A stretch of 64,000 nt of DNA from Phellopilus nigrolimitatus (Eukaryota > Basidiomycota > Agaricomycetes > Hymenochaetales > Hymenochaetaceae). Numbering within the stretch: position 1 is the stretch's first letter; each line of letters begins with the position of its first letter. The stretch covers positions 124,001 through 188,000 of the forward strand of contig JAJOHG010000027.1 in assembly GCA_021029095.1 (NCBI GenBank), written 5' to 3'. Below, in pieces: positions 45,974 through 57,287 of the stretch. The position numbers and the translations under genes are program-made. The notes beneath the pieces are model-generated. The model saw only the letters and a program-made list of their open reading frames with translations. It was not told the origin of the DNA and did no database searches.

Positions 45974-48205
45974 ATGTCTGGAAATCCTGAGGATTTGGCC
46001 GCTCAAATGCGGTTCAAAGCTAGTCCAGCCAAGGTGAGTGGATCGTTCGACTGATTGTCTCTGGTCGAAGGTAGTGGTGACAGTTGTGCTTGCTCAGTGT
46101 ATTGCCGCTGCAAAAGGTGGATCGAAAGCCGATATTACTTGTCTCGCTGATGCCTCGTCGTGTCTTACTCGCTTGCAAACGCGCGACTTCCTCCGGGCAT
46201 TGTGCGTGCACTGGAAAGAGCCGGTCCCTAATTTCGATCCTAAAGACAACCTTGAACAATCTGATGCCTCGTGTGCCAAGAAAACCGAACTCGCACTGAC
46301 CTCCCTGCATGCATTAGTTTCTTTCGACAGGCACTTCGTGAAAGATCCGACTCTAGGTCCTGTTCTTCAGAACTCCTGGCCTCATCTGTGGAAGTGGATG
46401 CAGCATTTCTGCCGTCAAAAAGGGAAGACGAAAGGGCAAATCAAAGCTAAGAAGAGGATAACAAAGGAAGTAACGCTCATCCTCTTGATGCTTGTCGGGT
46501 CCACCTCGTACGCCACGAATCTCCAGAACACTCTGCTAGAGGATGCCAACCTTATCGAATTCGTCATTGGACTTTGGATGAAGGAAGACACATGTTCACC
46601 TTTCACAAAGACTAACCAATGTTATGCTACGCAGTTGCTGCTACGATTTTATAACATGTTCTACATACAGGCACTGAAGGGAGACGTGTTCGTATCCAGG
46701 GTTCTGCAAAGCACCTACGGAAAATCGAGCCTCATCGTCGACCGGATATTGAAACCACTTCAGTCTGTCAATAAAATATCCCCCGAAAATGTCGTCGAAG
46801 TCGCGGAGTGCGCAAGCATCATGGAGGCATTCATGACCCAAGAGGATAACCCTGCCATGATAGCAATCTTTGAGAAAAATGGTGTGGCGACCGCGGCACG
46901 CCTATTTAGCATGTTCGCAAAGCTCAGCACAGCATCATCTGGCATCACTCGCTCTGTTTATCAAGGTCTTGACGCATGCAGCCTCGTTATTCTTGTGGGC
47001 ACGCAGAACAAGGGTGCCCCTACCTGGGTGCTTAGAGCTATCCGGGCGGGCTTTTTGGAAGCGATTGCCGACGCTGGGCCCTTGTTCAAACCAGACAGCT
47101 TACTGCTTAATAAGCTTAAAGACATTATTCGCGAGATATTTCCTAACTATCTTGTCTACCGATCAGTGTTGGAAGCCGTTATAAATTCGGTAAACCAGCT
47201 CATAAAAGATAAGAAGGAGCCGAAGATTGCGGCTGGCTTACTCAAGGACGAATGGACGCAGTTCATGAGCACCTTGATCGAGCGCTCGGCCTCAAAGGCA
47301 ATGTTTGATCAGCAGACCTTTCGTCATATAATTACTTGTAGCACGGTAAGCGCTATTTTCATTTAAATCGAGTTAAATCTGAATCCTGTCTTGCTTTCCA
47401 TAGTGCGGCAAAGGCGAGACCCAAAAGGGATTGTTCCAAGCCTGTTCACAATGTAAGTCTGAGCTGTATTGCTCCAGAGAATGCCAAACCATGGCATGGA
47501 AACGTTTCGATCATAAGGCCGAATGCAAGGGCTATGCAGGAATGAATGAAGGTAGAGCCAAATCGCTTTCGTTTGAAATTCGTCTTTGCTTTGTTGATTC
47601 GTGAGATAGACGGAAGACGCATAAAATCGCTCGACAAAAAATTCATCTCCTTCCTTATCGAAGAAGATCTCATCCGACACTATTCCAGTCTGTGCGCGCT
47701 CGCAGAGCGCAGATCGACGGTAGCTGACTCCTCCGAGGCCGATCGCATGTACACAATTGACTATACTTATGTTCCGCCGAGACTGGATGTGCAATGCCTG
47801 AAGGATCTTACCGAAGCTAATTGCAGTCTGGCTCAGGAGCGTTTGTGTTTTGAGCGTTTCATGGCAATAGCACAGGTAAGCCGTGGCTGGAACGTTATGT
47901 GTCGTGCCACACTTCGTGCGGGGCCGATGTACCGGCCCACACTCGTCTTCGTACCCGCTAACCTCAACAGTCTGCGGCTGGGCAAGAAGCTAGCGGAGGC
48001 GACGCAGCCAGACAAGCTCGCGCTGCGACCTGGACAGGACATACAAGGCAACGAGCTAAAGACGAACTGCAACAGCGCGGAGATATTGTTGGGTCGAGTG
48101 TACTCGGAGGTTGCTGGTAAATCAATGTTTTCGGAGGATGGTGAGACAGTGCTAGAACGTATCGAGAGACAGGCGGTTAGATTGTCGACACGGCAGGCAA
48201 TTTGA
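45974..48205 (+). CDS. MYND zinc-finger protein, paralogue of the array genes
   Basis: This is a lineage-specific fungal protein with a helical N-terminal region and a MYND zinc finger; the role is unknown. Four exons join in phase: 45974-46033 (MSGNPEDLAAQMRFKASPAK), 46098-47345, 47404-47551 and 47610-48205, about 683 residues. Exon 2 is a long helical, armadillo-like region (WPHLWKWMQHFCRQK, VYQGLDACSLVIL). The MYND finger straddles the second intron: TCST then CGKGETQKGLFQACSQC, followed by ELYCSRECQTMAWKRFDH and EC, giving the full Cys/His set. The C-terminal exon encodes DYTYVPPRLDVQCLKDL and ends at TGA 48203-48205. Exons 2 and 4 have exactly the lengths (1,248 and 596 nt) of the corresponding exons of the array genes at 54-64 kb. 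Confidence 0.88.
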
Positions 48206-49546
48206 GCCCCAGAATAGCACTCCCTTATTCCTATATGCTTATTGGACAGAGTACCGTGTTAATCTTGCGAATGTGCAGTAACAAAGATACTACAGTGCAT
48301 TAAGGCAAAAGTCAACAAGCCGGGAAGGTCCGAATTACTTTTCTATCTACATTTGCCACAATTATATATGGCCTATCTGTTTATACGCATTGGTTAGAGG
48401 CCATGCGTGTCTACAGATCTTGTATCGTAGATTTCTCAATTGTCGACTTTTTCTTTTTTGACCACTGAAATTTTGAAACAAATAATAATAATGATTAAAA
48501 TGTGTTTAAAATTGCCTAATATAGGTTATTATATAAGATAAGCGCCCAAATATAATTTAAGTCCGGCATATCGGATGACCACTTCGCATTAGCCAGTCAT
48601 TATCTGACATTTCTTCTTGCACATTTCTTCATAGGAGAGTAGAAATATTCCAGGGTAAAGTTGCGGACTCCTTGACAAACAGATATAACACGTGATTTGC
48701 TATTATTTATTATTTTATTTAATTTAATTTTATTTAATTTTTTTCTCAGAAAAAATTGAAACATTGTGAAAAAATCGGGAAATTGCGAGAAATTGTGTAT
48801 TTTGCTTACTTCTATTAGCGAAACTAAAAAAGAAATCCGAAATTCGCAAAATCCCGGCCCCCAGCCAGTTGATGCTTTATGGCTTAATGCACTGTAGAGC
48901 GAAGTGGCAGAAATGTAGACGTAAAGTCGCAAACAACTTCCTCAACGAGACATGGTCCGTGCGCCTCTTCCTGGGTATAAAGGTCTCGTACCCATCAATC
49001 GTATTCCCCATCTCTTGTGCTCGGGCATGTACTGTCGCCAGTGAGGTTTTTACCGAGGCACAGTCTTTTGCTGATTGCAAATTACACATCCGAACTCGTC
49101 TGATCGCTTCGGCTTTCAGCAATTTTTGGAACTCTCCCAACAGCTTTTGTTCTTCTGCTCTCTCCGGGATGCTGGGAAGTTTACAGACTTACAGTTGAGG
49201 GATAGTAGGAAGATGCATTAGTAATTAGGATACTTGTAGACTTTGAAATAAAGTGTTCTTGACCATATTTTGTTGTGACACCTAACACAAATTTAGACTG
49301 AATTTCATGAATAATTGAAGTGGAAATGCAATGTGTTCTCGGCTCTTCGTGCTCATTGAGGTTCGTAAAAGTGTACTTTGTATGTTGGTGGATGCAATCA
49401 TACTGAAGACATCGTTACTGTTTGAGATGTTCGAGAACTCGTGTCCATAAAAGTAGCTACAGCTTCTAAATTTGGCAACTTTTGTGCCATCATGTGATAC
49501 GTTTTTCTTTGTCGGAGCATTCGGGTATTCTCTAAGCAGCACCATC
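48206..49546. other. AT-rich intergenic region
   Basis: This is the longest AT-rich interval in the right half, with a run of ATTTA/TTTAATTT near 48700-48745. A minus-strand frame of 87 codons at 48877-49140 (LLKAEAIRRVRMCNLQSA, then DCASVKTSLATVHARAQEM) reads like a helical coding remnant. I cannot assign it. Confidence 0.5.
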
Positions 49547-50835
49547 ATGGCATCGATTGGCCCTCAACTACCCGCACATCTTCTTAAACAACAACATCGG
49601 ACCGGTTCGAATGGCAGCGGAAGCTCTGACGATGAGGAGGGACCGCAGCCTGAAGCATCCACATCCGTGTCCGCTGGTCCTCAGGTTCCTGCGCACTTGC
49701 TCTGCGAGAAACCTACCGTACCCATTGTCAACGACGATGAGGATGACGACGACGACGATTCGTATGGCCCTGCGCTCCCTCCTGATCTGCTCCCCTCGCG
49801 TCCGAAAGCGTCCTCAAGTGCGTCTACACCAGGTCCATCCGCACCATCTCCACCATCTCAGTCGCGACGTGTTCTCGGGCCTTCACTTCCTGGTCACGAC
49901 AAGCAAACGTATGGCGATGACGAGGATGACGAGGATGGGTACGGCCCGATGCCGCTTCCAGCGTATGCGCGGAATACGGACACCGTGAGCGAGGGCGTGC
50001 GCGAATTCCTGGAGAAGGAGGAAAAACGGCAGAAGGAAATTGAGGTGCGCATCAACTTCTATCAACGTCTTGCTTCCCTGCGAGTTAGCTGAAGGCTCGT
50101 TTTAATGTCAATAGGAGGCAGCGAAGCCAAAACGGCCAAAACGTGACGAGTGGATGCTCGTCCCGCCATCGTCTTCTGACATACTTGGTCGTGCGTGCCC
50201 AGATTCTCGTCTTCTGGCATGCAGATCCCCGATTAATTGACACCTATTTAGGCCTGAGCGATCCAACAAAACTCAAGGCACGACAATTCTCGCGCGGAGC
50301 GGGTGCAGCGGCACGCTCGGCGCCGAATAATCTCTGGACAGAGACGCCTGCGGAGCGGCAGCAGCGCATCGCGGATGAGGTTGCGGGCAAGAAACGGCGT
50401 GCCGCGAACGCAGATGAAGACGCTGCAGCAAACCCTGAGGACGACCGCAAGAAGCGCAAGCGGGACTCGGACATCCGGAGGGTTGTCGATGAGCACAATG
50501 TGCGTCTTTATTTCTCCACCCTTGTCTATCAATTCTGCTGCATCTTCCTTCCTCTGACTTTCTCCTGTGTAATTACTTTTTTGGTGTATAGAAATCTGCT
50601 CGCGGCAAGACGCTGCTTGAACTGCACGAGACCGAGGCCGGCGGAGAACAGAAAGCCAAGAAGGGCAAAGACAAGGACGACGAGGGGCCGCCGGTCATCT
50701 GGGACCATGCGCGCGACATGTCGCTGGGTGGGCGGCTCATGGACGAGAAGCAGCGGAGCAAGCTCATTGCGGATGCGCGCTCGCTTGGGGATCGTTTCGG
50801 GAGCGGGAAGGCGGGGGTGGTTATTTGTGATTTAC
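49547..50835 (+). CDS. GPALPP-motif protein with DUF3752
   Basis: This is a homologue of animal GPALPP1, a conserved eukaryotic nuclear protein of unclear function. Exon 1 (49547-50044, 166 codons) carries the repeated motif in several forms: IGPQLPAHLL, AGPQVPAHLL, SYGPALPPDLL and LGPSLPGHD, separated by acidic runs. Later exons give KPKRPKRDEWMLVPP, DPTKLKARQFSRGAG, NNLWTETPAERQQRIADEV, then PPVIWDHARDMSLGGRLMD and ADARSLGDRFGSGKAG, which match the DUF3752 domain. The expected end lies right after FGSGKAG, but the frame runs on without a stop to 51134, overlapping the RTF2 start. A one-base change in the run of five G at 50813-50817 would give a stop a few codons later. Confidence 0.85.
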
Positions 50836-51123
50836 ATTCGCTGCCTAGTTACTTGAGCCCTCGCTGTTTCTTTGCTCTATTCAAACAAATTGGAAATACC
50901 CAAAGGATGTTGTGTCCGGACTTTATTACTCGATACGGAGGCGTAGTGCCAGTTATGGAAACTAGGGTTAAACTACATTTCGGGAAGACTTGGGATTTAC
51001 TAAGACTTCTCTGTAAAGTTGACCCGTTCGAGCCGGCTTACATACTGACCGTCAACTTCAAACTCGTCCTCTTACCACCACCACGCCGCTCTTTCCTAAC
51101 TCAATCTACTGCCGCTGAACGTC

Positions 51124-52234
51124 ATGGGCAATGATGGAGGAAGTATACCAGACAGGAGGGACCTGGTGAAGACGAAGGCTAAAGCAGAGCAGGCGGACAA
51201 GGCCAACCAGACTAGGGCCCGCTGGTTCTACTGTGCGCTGTCTAAGGTGTGTTTGACCTGGGTTCCAGTCAAGAATAAGTCAGAAACTAATAGCGTGTTT
51301 ACAGCGACCCTTGCAAGAGCCGATCGTGTCGTGTGCACTTGGAAAGTTGTACAACAAAGATGCAATACTTGAATACTTGCTAGACAAGTCGGCGTATGGG
51401 GACGGAGAGGAGATATGTGGGCATATCAAGTCGCTAAAGGTACGACTTCTCCATTTTGGTTTCGCTACCTTGCTCAAAAGACCACAGGATGTGAAAGCTC
51501 TGAAATTAACGCCGAACTCTGCGCCTTCCACGCCATCTGACACTGCAACGAATGCATCGACCGATCGCGCGCAGTTTGTCTGCCCGCTCACATTGAAGGA
51601 GATGAACGGCGTCGTGCCTTTTGTGTACATCGCCACCTGCGGCTGTGTCCTGTCGCATGCAGGGCTCAAGGCACTTGCAGGCTCATCTGGCTCCGCGACA
51701 CCGCCATCGGATGGTAGTGACAAGGACAGGGAGACGAAGGAGAAGGAGAAACAACTTGACCTCTGTCCTTCTTGCGCGACGAAGTACGACCGCCGAGGGG
51801 ATGTACGCATGCTCAACCCAGACGCGGAGACGGAGGAAGCGATGTACGCGGCGATGGAGGAGCGCCGCGGGCGGGCGAAGGCGAGCAAAGCATCCAAGAA
51901 GCGCAAAGCGCCACCAGTAGCCGAGGCCTCCGGCTCGCCGCCCGTCGAGGATGTGAAAGACAAGAAGGCGGCAAAGAAAGCGAAGACTGCATCTACACCA
52001 TTGCCGACGTTGAATCCTTCGATTGTCGCTGCAAGCCGTGCGGTCGCGAGCAGCCTAGCGATGGAAGAGGCTAAGCGGAAGGCAAACATGAGCGACGCAG
52101 TCAAGAGTCTCTACGAAAGCAACAATGTAAAGGAGACCTTCATGACGCGTGGGACGTTCACAAGAGTGAGTGGTTGTTTATCACTTGTTTCTCGTTTCGA
52201 CTTATACTGATTTTTGGACGTGCAGTATGCTTGA
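51124..52234 (+). CDS. RTF2: Replication termination factor 2
   Basis: Rtf2 family proteins act at stalled replication forks and carry a degenerate RING-like (C2HC2) domain. In fission yeast Rtf2 works at the RTS1 barrier, and in animals it is removed from forks by proteasomal shuttles. ATG 51124 gives MGNDGGSIPDRRDLVKTK, the canonical start, then RARWFYCALSK and, after an intron, RPLQEPIVSCALGKLYNKD and AILEYLLDKS. The next exon has FVCPLTLKEMNG, FVYIATCGCVLSHAGLKAL and LDLCPSCATKYDRRGD. A Lys/Ala-rich linker follows, then DAVKSLYESNNVKETFMTR and, after a last intron, the closing residues TRYA with stop 52232-52234. The final coding exon after that intron is only nine bases including the stop. 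The GPALPP-type gene lies directly upstream on the same strand. Confidence 0.93.
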
Positions 52235-52854
52235 TTCTTCCGCTGGCCTGTTATTTCCCATTTGGAATTCTCATGGCTCCCTAGAAACAGTATTAGAATC
52301 AATTGTTATGTATGTACGATATCTGCGATACCTACTTTTTGTAAACTGTATTTGACAACACAAAAGTGCTGATTGCAAATCACCCTAGAAAGTTGACATC
52401 CACAATGCTTTGCCGGTATTCAAGAGGCGCAAGAAGCTGCTGGCGAGGATGTGGTTCAAACACATTGGGCTACTATCATTGATGGTAGCGTGAGCGCGTG
52501 GAGTGCGGGAAGAGAAAAGAAGATCTGCCATGTTCAATGCTGGCGAAGAAAGGAATCGATACTGGAGAATTAATAGGGTCCAGGGAGATAGTTAAGCTCA
52601 TTCGATTTCACGTCGTCCTTCATAGCGATATCTAGCATATATGCTCATCGACTAAGTATATGTAGGTAGGACCTTGAAAAATGTTCACTTTGCACGAAAC
52701 ACCGCTTATAATTAGAAACGAGCCGTCACACCATATAACAAACCTTACGCCTGTTGGAAAATTTCGCGGCGCGTTAACGACGACACAACTGATCGTGGAC
52801 GACTTGCTCCCAACCTCAATACGCCAGCCGCCTGACTAGACTTTTATCAACCTA
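52235..52854. other. Intergenic, nothing recognised
   Basis: This is the 3' flank of RTF2 and the region upstream of the pseudogene. No supportable gene or repeat. Confidence 0.5.
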
Positions 52855-53886
52855 ATGCCGCCGGTACGTCTCGTGTAATGTCTGATACTGGGTTAGAAAA
52901 CCGACCATGGCCTTAAGCGTAAGAAACCGATGAAAGGCAAAGCCAAGGCGCCTACAGCGGAAAATGGCAAGCGAGCGCGCTCCCCTGACAATGCCGACTC
53001 GGAGCCTGCAGTTGACGCGTCTGCATCCTCGGATAACAGACCCTCCAAGCGCGCAAAGTCTCACCCAGAAGGGACGGATGCTAGAGGTTCCGTGGTTCAA
53101 AAGGTGAGATTTCACAGCTTCTTCGTCTGCAAGTGTACAGTTGAAGTTTAGTACGACAACCAGCCTCTCGCAGATAGCACGAACAAGGTTACTGCGGCTT
53201 CCTTGGATTCGGGGCCCGCCAATAAATCCATATCCAGCGAGGCTTCGGCCGAAACGAAGCTCAAAGGAAACTTCGACATCTACAGCATGAATCTTAAAGT
53301 TTCTACGTGAGGTATACCTTCCAAACGATTCCACGACTCCCCAGTACGAAGCTCTGCACGCCAAGATTTTGAGCTTTCAGGCCAAAAAAGACAAGACCGC
53401 ACAACTTTTTCTTCCCGACCCCGAAACACTAAACTCTACCGGTCTCTTCCGAACTGGCGCCATACGTGATTCCTATGGAGGAGATACCATTTGACATGGA
53501 GGTCGACTGTATCAGCCACAAAAAGAGGCTGTACTTTCTCAGAATCTGAGAAGGACAGCTTTATTACTTCGGTCTCGGACGGACCGGGCGTCCATGCGCA
53601 CATCCGGATCGTGGATGGCGGGTACGGGATTGAATCATCGTCGGGAGTGCTGAAGCTCAAGCAGGTGCCTATCTGGACGAAAAGTAATGTATCTGGTGGA
53701 GAGCGGCTCGAGTTGTTCGAAGGCCACTTTGCTTTTCACGTGTCTTACAGTTCTTTGTACGCAAGGAAGGGCCATGGGATGGCGACGACTTCGAGACAGC
53801 TGTATGGGCCGTCAGAGCGAAGAAGGATGATGACGGGAAGGAGATTGGGCTGGGTGATTCGTAGAGACTACGATACTTGTCTTTGA
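52855..53886 (+). pseudogene. Decayed paralogue of the unknown gene at 30.2 kb
   Basis: ATG 52855 with a GTACGT donor and an exon encoding KRKKPMKGKAKAPTAENGK and RARSPDNADSEPAVD looks intact. After the next intron the match to the gene at 30222-31345 is clear: ETKLKGNFDIYSMNL against ELKGSFDLYSMML, VYLPNDSTTPQYEAL against TYLPKGTETIQPEAL, and LKLKQVPIWTKS...LELFEGHFAFHVSYS against LKLKQIPVWAVK...LELFEGHFSFDVSYS. The homologous segments lie in at least three different frames, with breaks near 53309, 53490 and 53540 and in-frame stops. No GT-AG intron explains them. The gene therefore appears inactivated. What its protein did is unknown. Confidence 0.8.
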
Positions 53887-54233
53887 GATTGATTTTCGGA
53901 ACTTCAAATGATAAGGTTACTTTGGATGAAGCCACATTTTTAAAGCTTATGTAAGCGCTGGCTGCAGATACAATGACTTGAAGCGTACTGTATACAGATG
54001 TCTTCACCAAGTTGCGTAATATTACATCTGAGAAGGAGAATCAAAGGAGCTGTCAGAGTCTGTGTCTTGTCGCGGATGAGTTACTGTAAGTCAAAATAGA
54101 TAACTATAAAACGAAGACACAGCAAATGGGCGATGTTTTTAATGACAGAAGCCAACCGCATTGAACGTATAACTTTGAGTAAAATAAGAGGAGAAAAGCG
54201 CATAATTCATCGGAGCCGCGGCCGTGCGCGCTG
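53887..54233. other. Spacer before the MYND array
   Basis: The right part (from about 54078) is alignable, with mismatches, to the 3' flank of the array genes at 57132-57287: both start TGTAAGTCAAAATAGA and end with GGAGCCGCGGCC. It is the diverged 3' flank of an older paralogue. Confidence 0.65.
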
Positions 54234-56531
54234 CTAGTCCTTGCTGATCGCATCAGCTGAGATGGACACTCCGAAGAGAGTTGGTGCTGGTTTAATCGTT
54301 TCAGAGACAAAATCCTCGATATGGTCGTACACGGTGGATGAGGAAGAGTTCTTGTTAAAAACTCGACCGGCCCGCAGCTTCCTTCTTCGCACCCCGTCCA
54401 TGGCTTTGTCAATCTCGTCCCCGCCCGTGACTTCAAGGTCTTTCCTGTCAGGTCCGCAGCATGGCATGCGTCGTGCACGGACCTCCCCTGAACCATCCTT
54501 CGGAGATATCGGGTCGTTGAGGATGCCTGAGTGGACAACCATAAAGTGTAAGTTGCTGCTGAACTCGCCTAACGGCACGATAGCGCTGACGAGGATGAGT
54601 TTCCCCTTGCTAGCCCGCGTTTCCTGGACGTAGCGCCGACGCATTTGCAGCGACTCTACACCCGACTTGAGTACGGTCCCACGTTCAGAAGCAAAGTCCT
54701 CAAGACGGAAAACGTCGAGTTTGGAAGGTACGGAGGTATAGTCTGCGTTGTATACAACGTCTGTAAAAGAAACTCCCGGAAATTTTTGTTTCACTAATGC
54801 TATAATGCTAGAATTGTGACGCCTTATATCTGTCAAGCAGAGAAGTTTGATGAATCCGGCGGTGTGGCTTCCTTCTAGGTTGCCTTAAATATGGGTATAA
54901 GAGAAAACTCCGGCGAAAAACGAATAAACTCTGACTCACTGTGATTTGCGGCAGTCATGACTTTGCACTCCTCTCGATGGTTCCCCAGTTTCCAAGCATT
55001 CACTTGACAGTCCCTAGAACAATAGAATGCCATCCTACACCCCGCACATTTCTTGAGATTTTCCTTCTCGTCAGTTTTCTTGCACTTTCGATAAATAGAG
55101 GGTTCACATCATTAAGAGATAAAAAGCGAAGACAAATTCTTAAATTCACTTACATAATAACAATGACATTGACTGTATATTCCTGAACCTTGGTCGAAAA
55201 TAGCCTTGAGCACAGCACGTTCGAATACTATATCCGAGAAGTAGTCCCAGTCTTTTACGAAAGAACTCGATCTGATCTTCGCAACCAACGAAGCGTCGGA
55301 TTCAATGGACTTCATTGACCCTATGACAGCACCGAGAACCGGATAATAGACAAGATGCGGTGGGAGAAGCGATCGAAGGATAGCCGCAATCGTCGCTATA
55401 CCTCTGGATGAATAGTTTATAAGACACGATTTGACAATCGCTTCCAGTAGTCCACTTTGAACCATTTTTGCCGTCCAAAAAGGAGATTGATGGGCCAACA
55501 TGCCGTGAAACACGAAGTACACGCAATTTTCCATGGCGATGACTTCCTGCTCTTTTATAAGCCCTTCAGAACCGACGACGCTAGAAAGGTATACAAAAAC
55601 ACGTGTTATGATCGCCGCCCCATCTTTCGCTAGTACGGGAGTTCGGAATGGGCTTTCGGCATGGCCGACCAGATAGTGCAATATGCAGACGCAGCTAGAA
55701 AGGCTAGTGATGACTTCGGCATTGACCTTTGTGACTGTGCGCAGATGACGAAGTGCGAGTGTAGCAATCTTTTCTGTATCTCCATCGGCTTCTTTCAATA
55801 TGATTTCGTGCCCCAGCGCCAGTTTGTTCTGCGAGCCAGCAGTGAGAAGACAGACGTTGAGGATGTCGGATGCGCGCAACTTGAATATTTCCGAGAAGTT
55901 TGCCTTTGCATTTTCCTTGAGCCAGAGGTTCACGACGAGCTCGAGTAAGCCGTCGTCGAAGACAATCTTTGGGAAAAATATATGGTCGCAGGACACAGTC
56001 ATTAGAGCATCGCAAAGTGTGACCAGAACGAGCTCCTTGGTCTGTCGTGTCTCACCATCGACTTTGGGAAATTCTCCACTGACTCGCTCCATGTAGAAAT
56101 ACTGGATCCACGCATGCAAATTGGGCCAGTTGCTCGTAAGAGTGTCACTTAGCGTGGGGTCGACTTCCAGTGCGACAAACCGAGACATGGATCCAATGCC
56201 AACTATGGACATCAACGCCAGTCCAGAGTGCTTGTCATGGCGCAATGGGAGACGTTTATGAGGATTAAAACCGTCGGGAGTACGCAGATGCGTACAGAAA
56301 ACGCGCATCGTATCTGCGAGGAGCACCGGAGGAATAAGATTGAGGTTGTAAGAAAGGCAATGGACATCTACGAGAGACCCTAGTCTTGCTTCTGAGACAA
56401 CCTGTTCGCCAGTCAAATCTTTGATAGCATGAAGTCTTTCTCATGTTTACCTTTGCAGGGTTCGTCTTCAGCCTCTGCACAGCAGCAAGCTTTTCCGGCT
56501 CTCCGATTTTCTCGAGGGCTCGAGTCTTCAT
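54234..56531 (-). CDS. MYND zinc-finger protein, array gene 1
   Basis: On the minus strand four exons join in phase: 56531-56451 (27 codons, MKTRALEKIGEPEKLAAVQ), 56401-55154 (416 codons), 55084-54940 and 54829-54234, about 689 residues. The long exon is helical, like the paralogue at 46 kb (TSNWPNLHAWIQYFYME, AMENCVYFVFHGMLAHQSP). The MYND finger straddles the second intron: CHCYY then CKKTDEKENLKKCAGC, followed by MAFYCSRDCQVNAWK and NHREEC, with every zinc ligand present. The C-terminal exon holds KQKFPGVSFTDVVYNADY and CCGPDRKDLEVTGGDEID. This copy has a C-terminal exon that differs from genes 2-4 downstream of 54748. Function is unknown; MYND fingers usually bind short proline-containing peptides. 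Confidence 0.88.
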
Positions 56532-57287
56532 TTCTGAGCACAGGTGGTCTTAGAGCTGATTTGAATCTGCGAACTTGTTACTTGGCTGTTGGATTGCAAA
56601 GACAAAGAGGGCTATAAGATTCGGGTGAAAATTTCAGCGAGATCCGCAAGTGAGACACCACATCTTGATCGCGTACCCTGACCGTCCCTTGTCAAAAGAA
56701 ATTTTTATTTGTTCACTCAGCGACATTCTTGCAAATTTTCAAGATAATCCGTCGAGAAATGAGAAAGATAAAAAATAATTAATTCTGAGGCTGGAATTTG
56801 GTGCACACACTCTATGAGACACCTTTTTTCTCACGGTCAATTTCAACGTTTTTCCTCGTATTGCACATCACAACTGGGGAATTTATGTGCTATATCCAAG
56901 AGGACTGCTGAATTCTGAAAAAAATGAACCATTTCGGCCGAGAAATGAATTGGGGAGCTCGAAATCAAGTTCGGAAGGACCGTAAGCGCACAAGCATCAC
57001 GTGACCGTGTTTGAGCGAAATCGTGGCAGGATCAAAAATCAATCTTTGAGTTGGCAACCGAACTGCTTTTCATTGCGATCGAGCGAAATCGAGCCGGGTC
57101 GGTTCATTTGATATCACACCTGACTCTTATTGTGGACGGGCTTCTGTAAGTCAAAATAGAAAACGATGAAACAAAGACGCAGAACAACGTTTCTAAAAGC
57201 AGAAGCCAACCCATTGGACGTGAAAACTCTACGTAAGATAAGAGGGGGAAAGCGCACAAATTATCGGAGCCGCGGCCATGTGCGCTG
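56532..57287. other. Spacer between array genes
   Basis: This is about 756 bp between the start of one MYND gene and the stop of the next, repeated at 59586-60341 and 62640-63395. It must hold the promoter of the gene to its left and the terminator of the gene to its right. I see A-rich and T-rich tracts (AAAAAATAATTAATT near 56769, TTTTTTCTC near 56824) but no clear TATA box, terminal repeats or transposon gene. Confidence 0.6.

Noticed and set aside
48877..49140. Minus-strand 87-codon helical frame as a gene
   Set aside because: No start, splice or stop context supports a full gene; at best it is a remnant.
54941..55186. Plus-strand 81-codon frame repeated in each array unit
   Set aside because: It is the complement of the MYND exon and its intron, repeated only because the unit is repeated.
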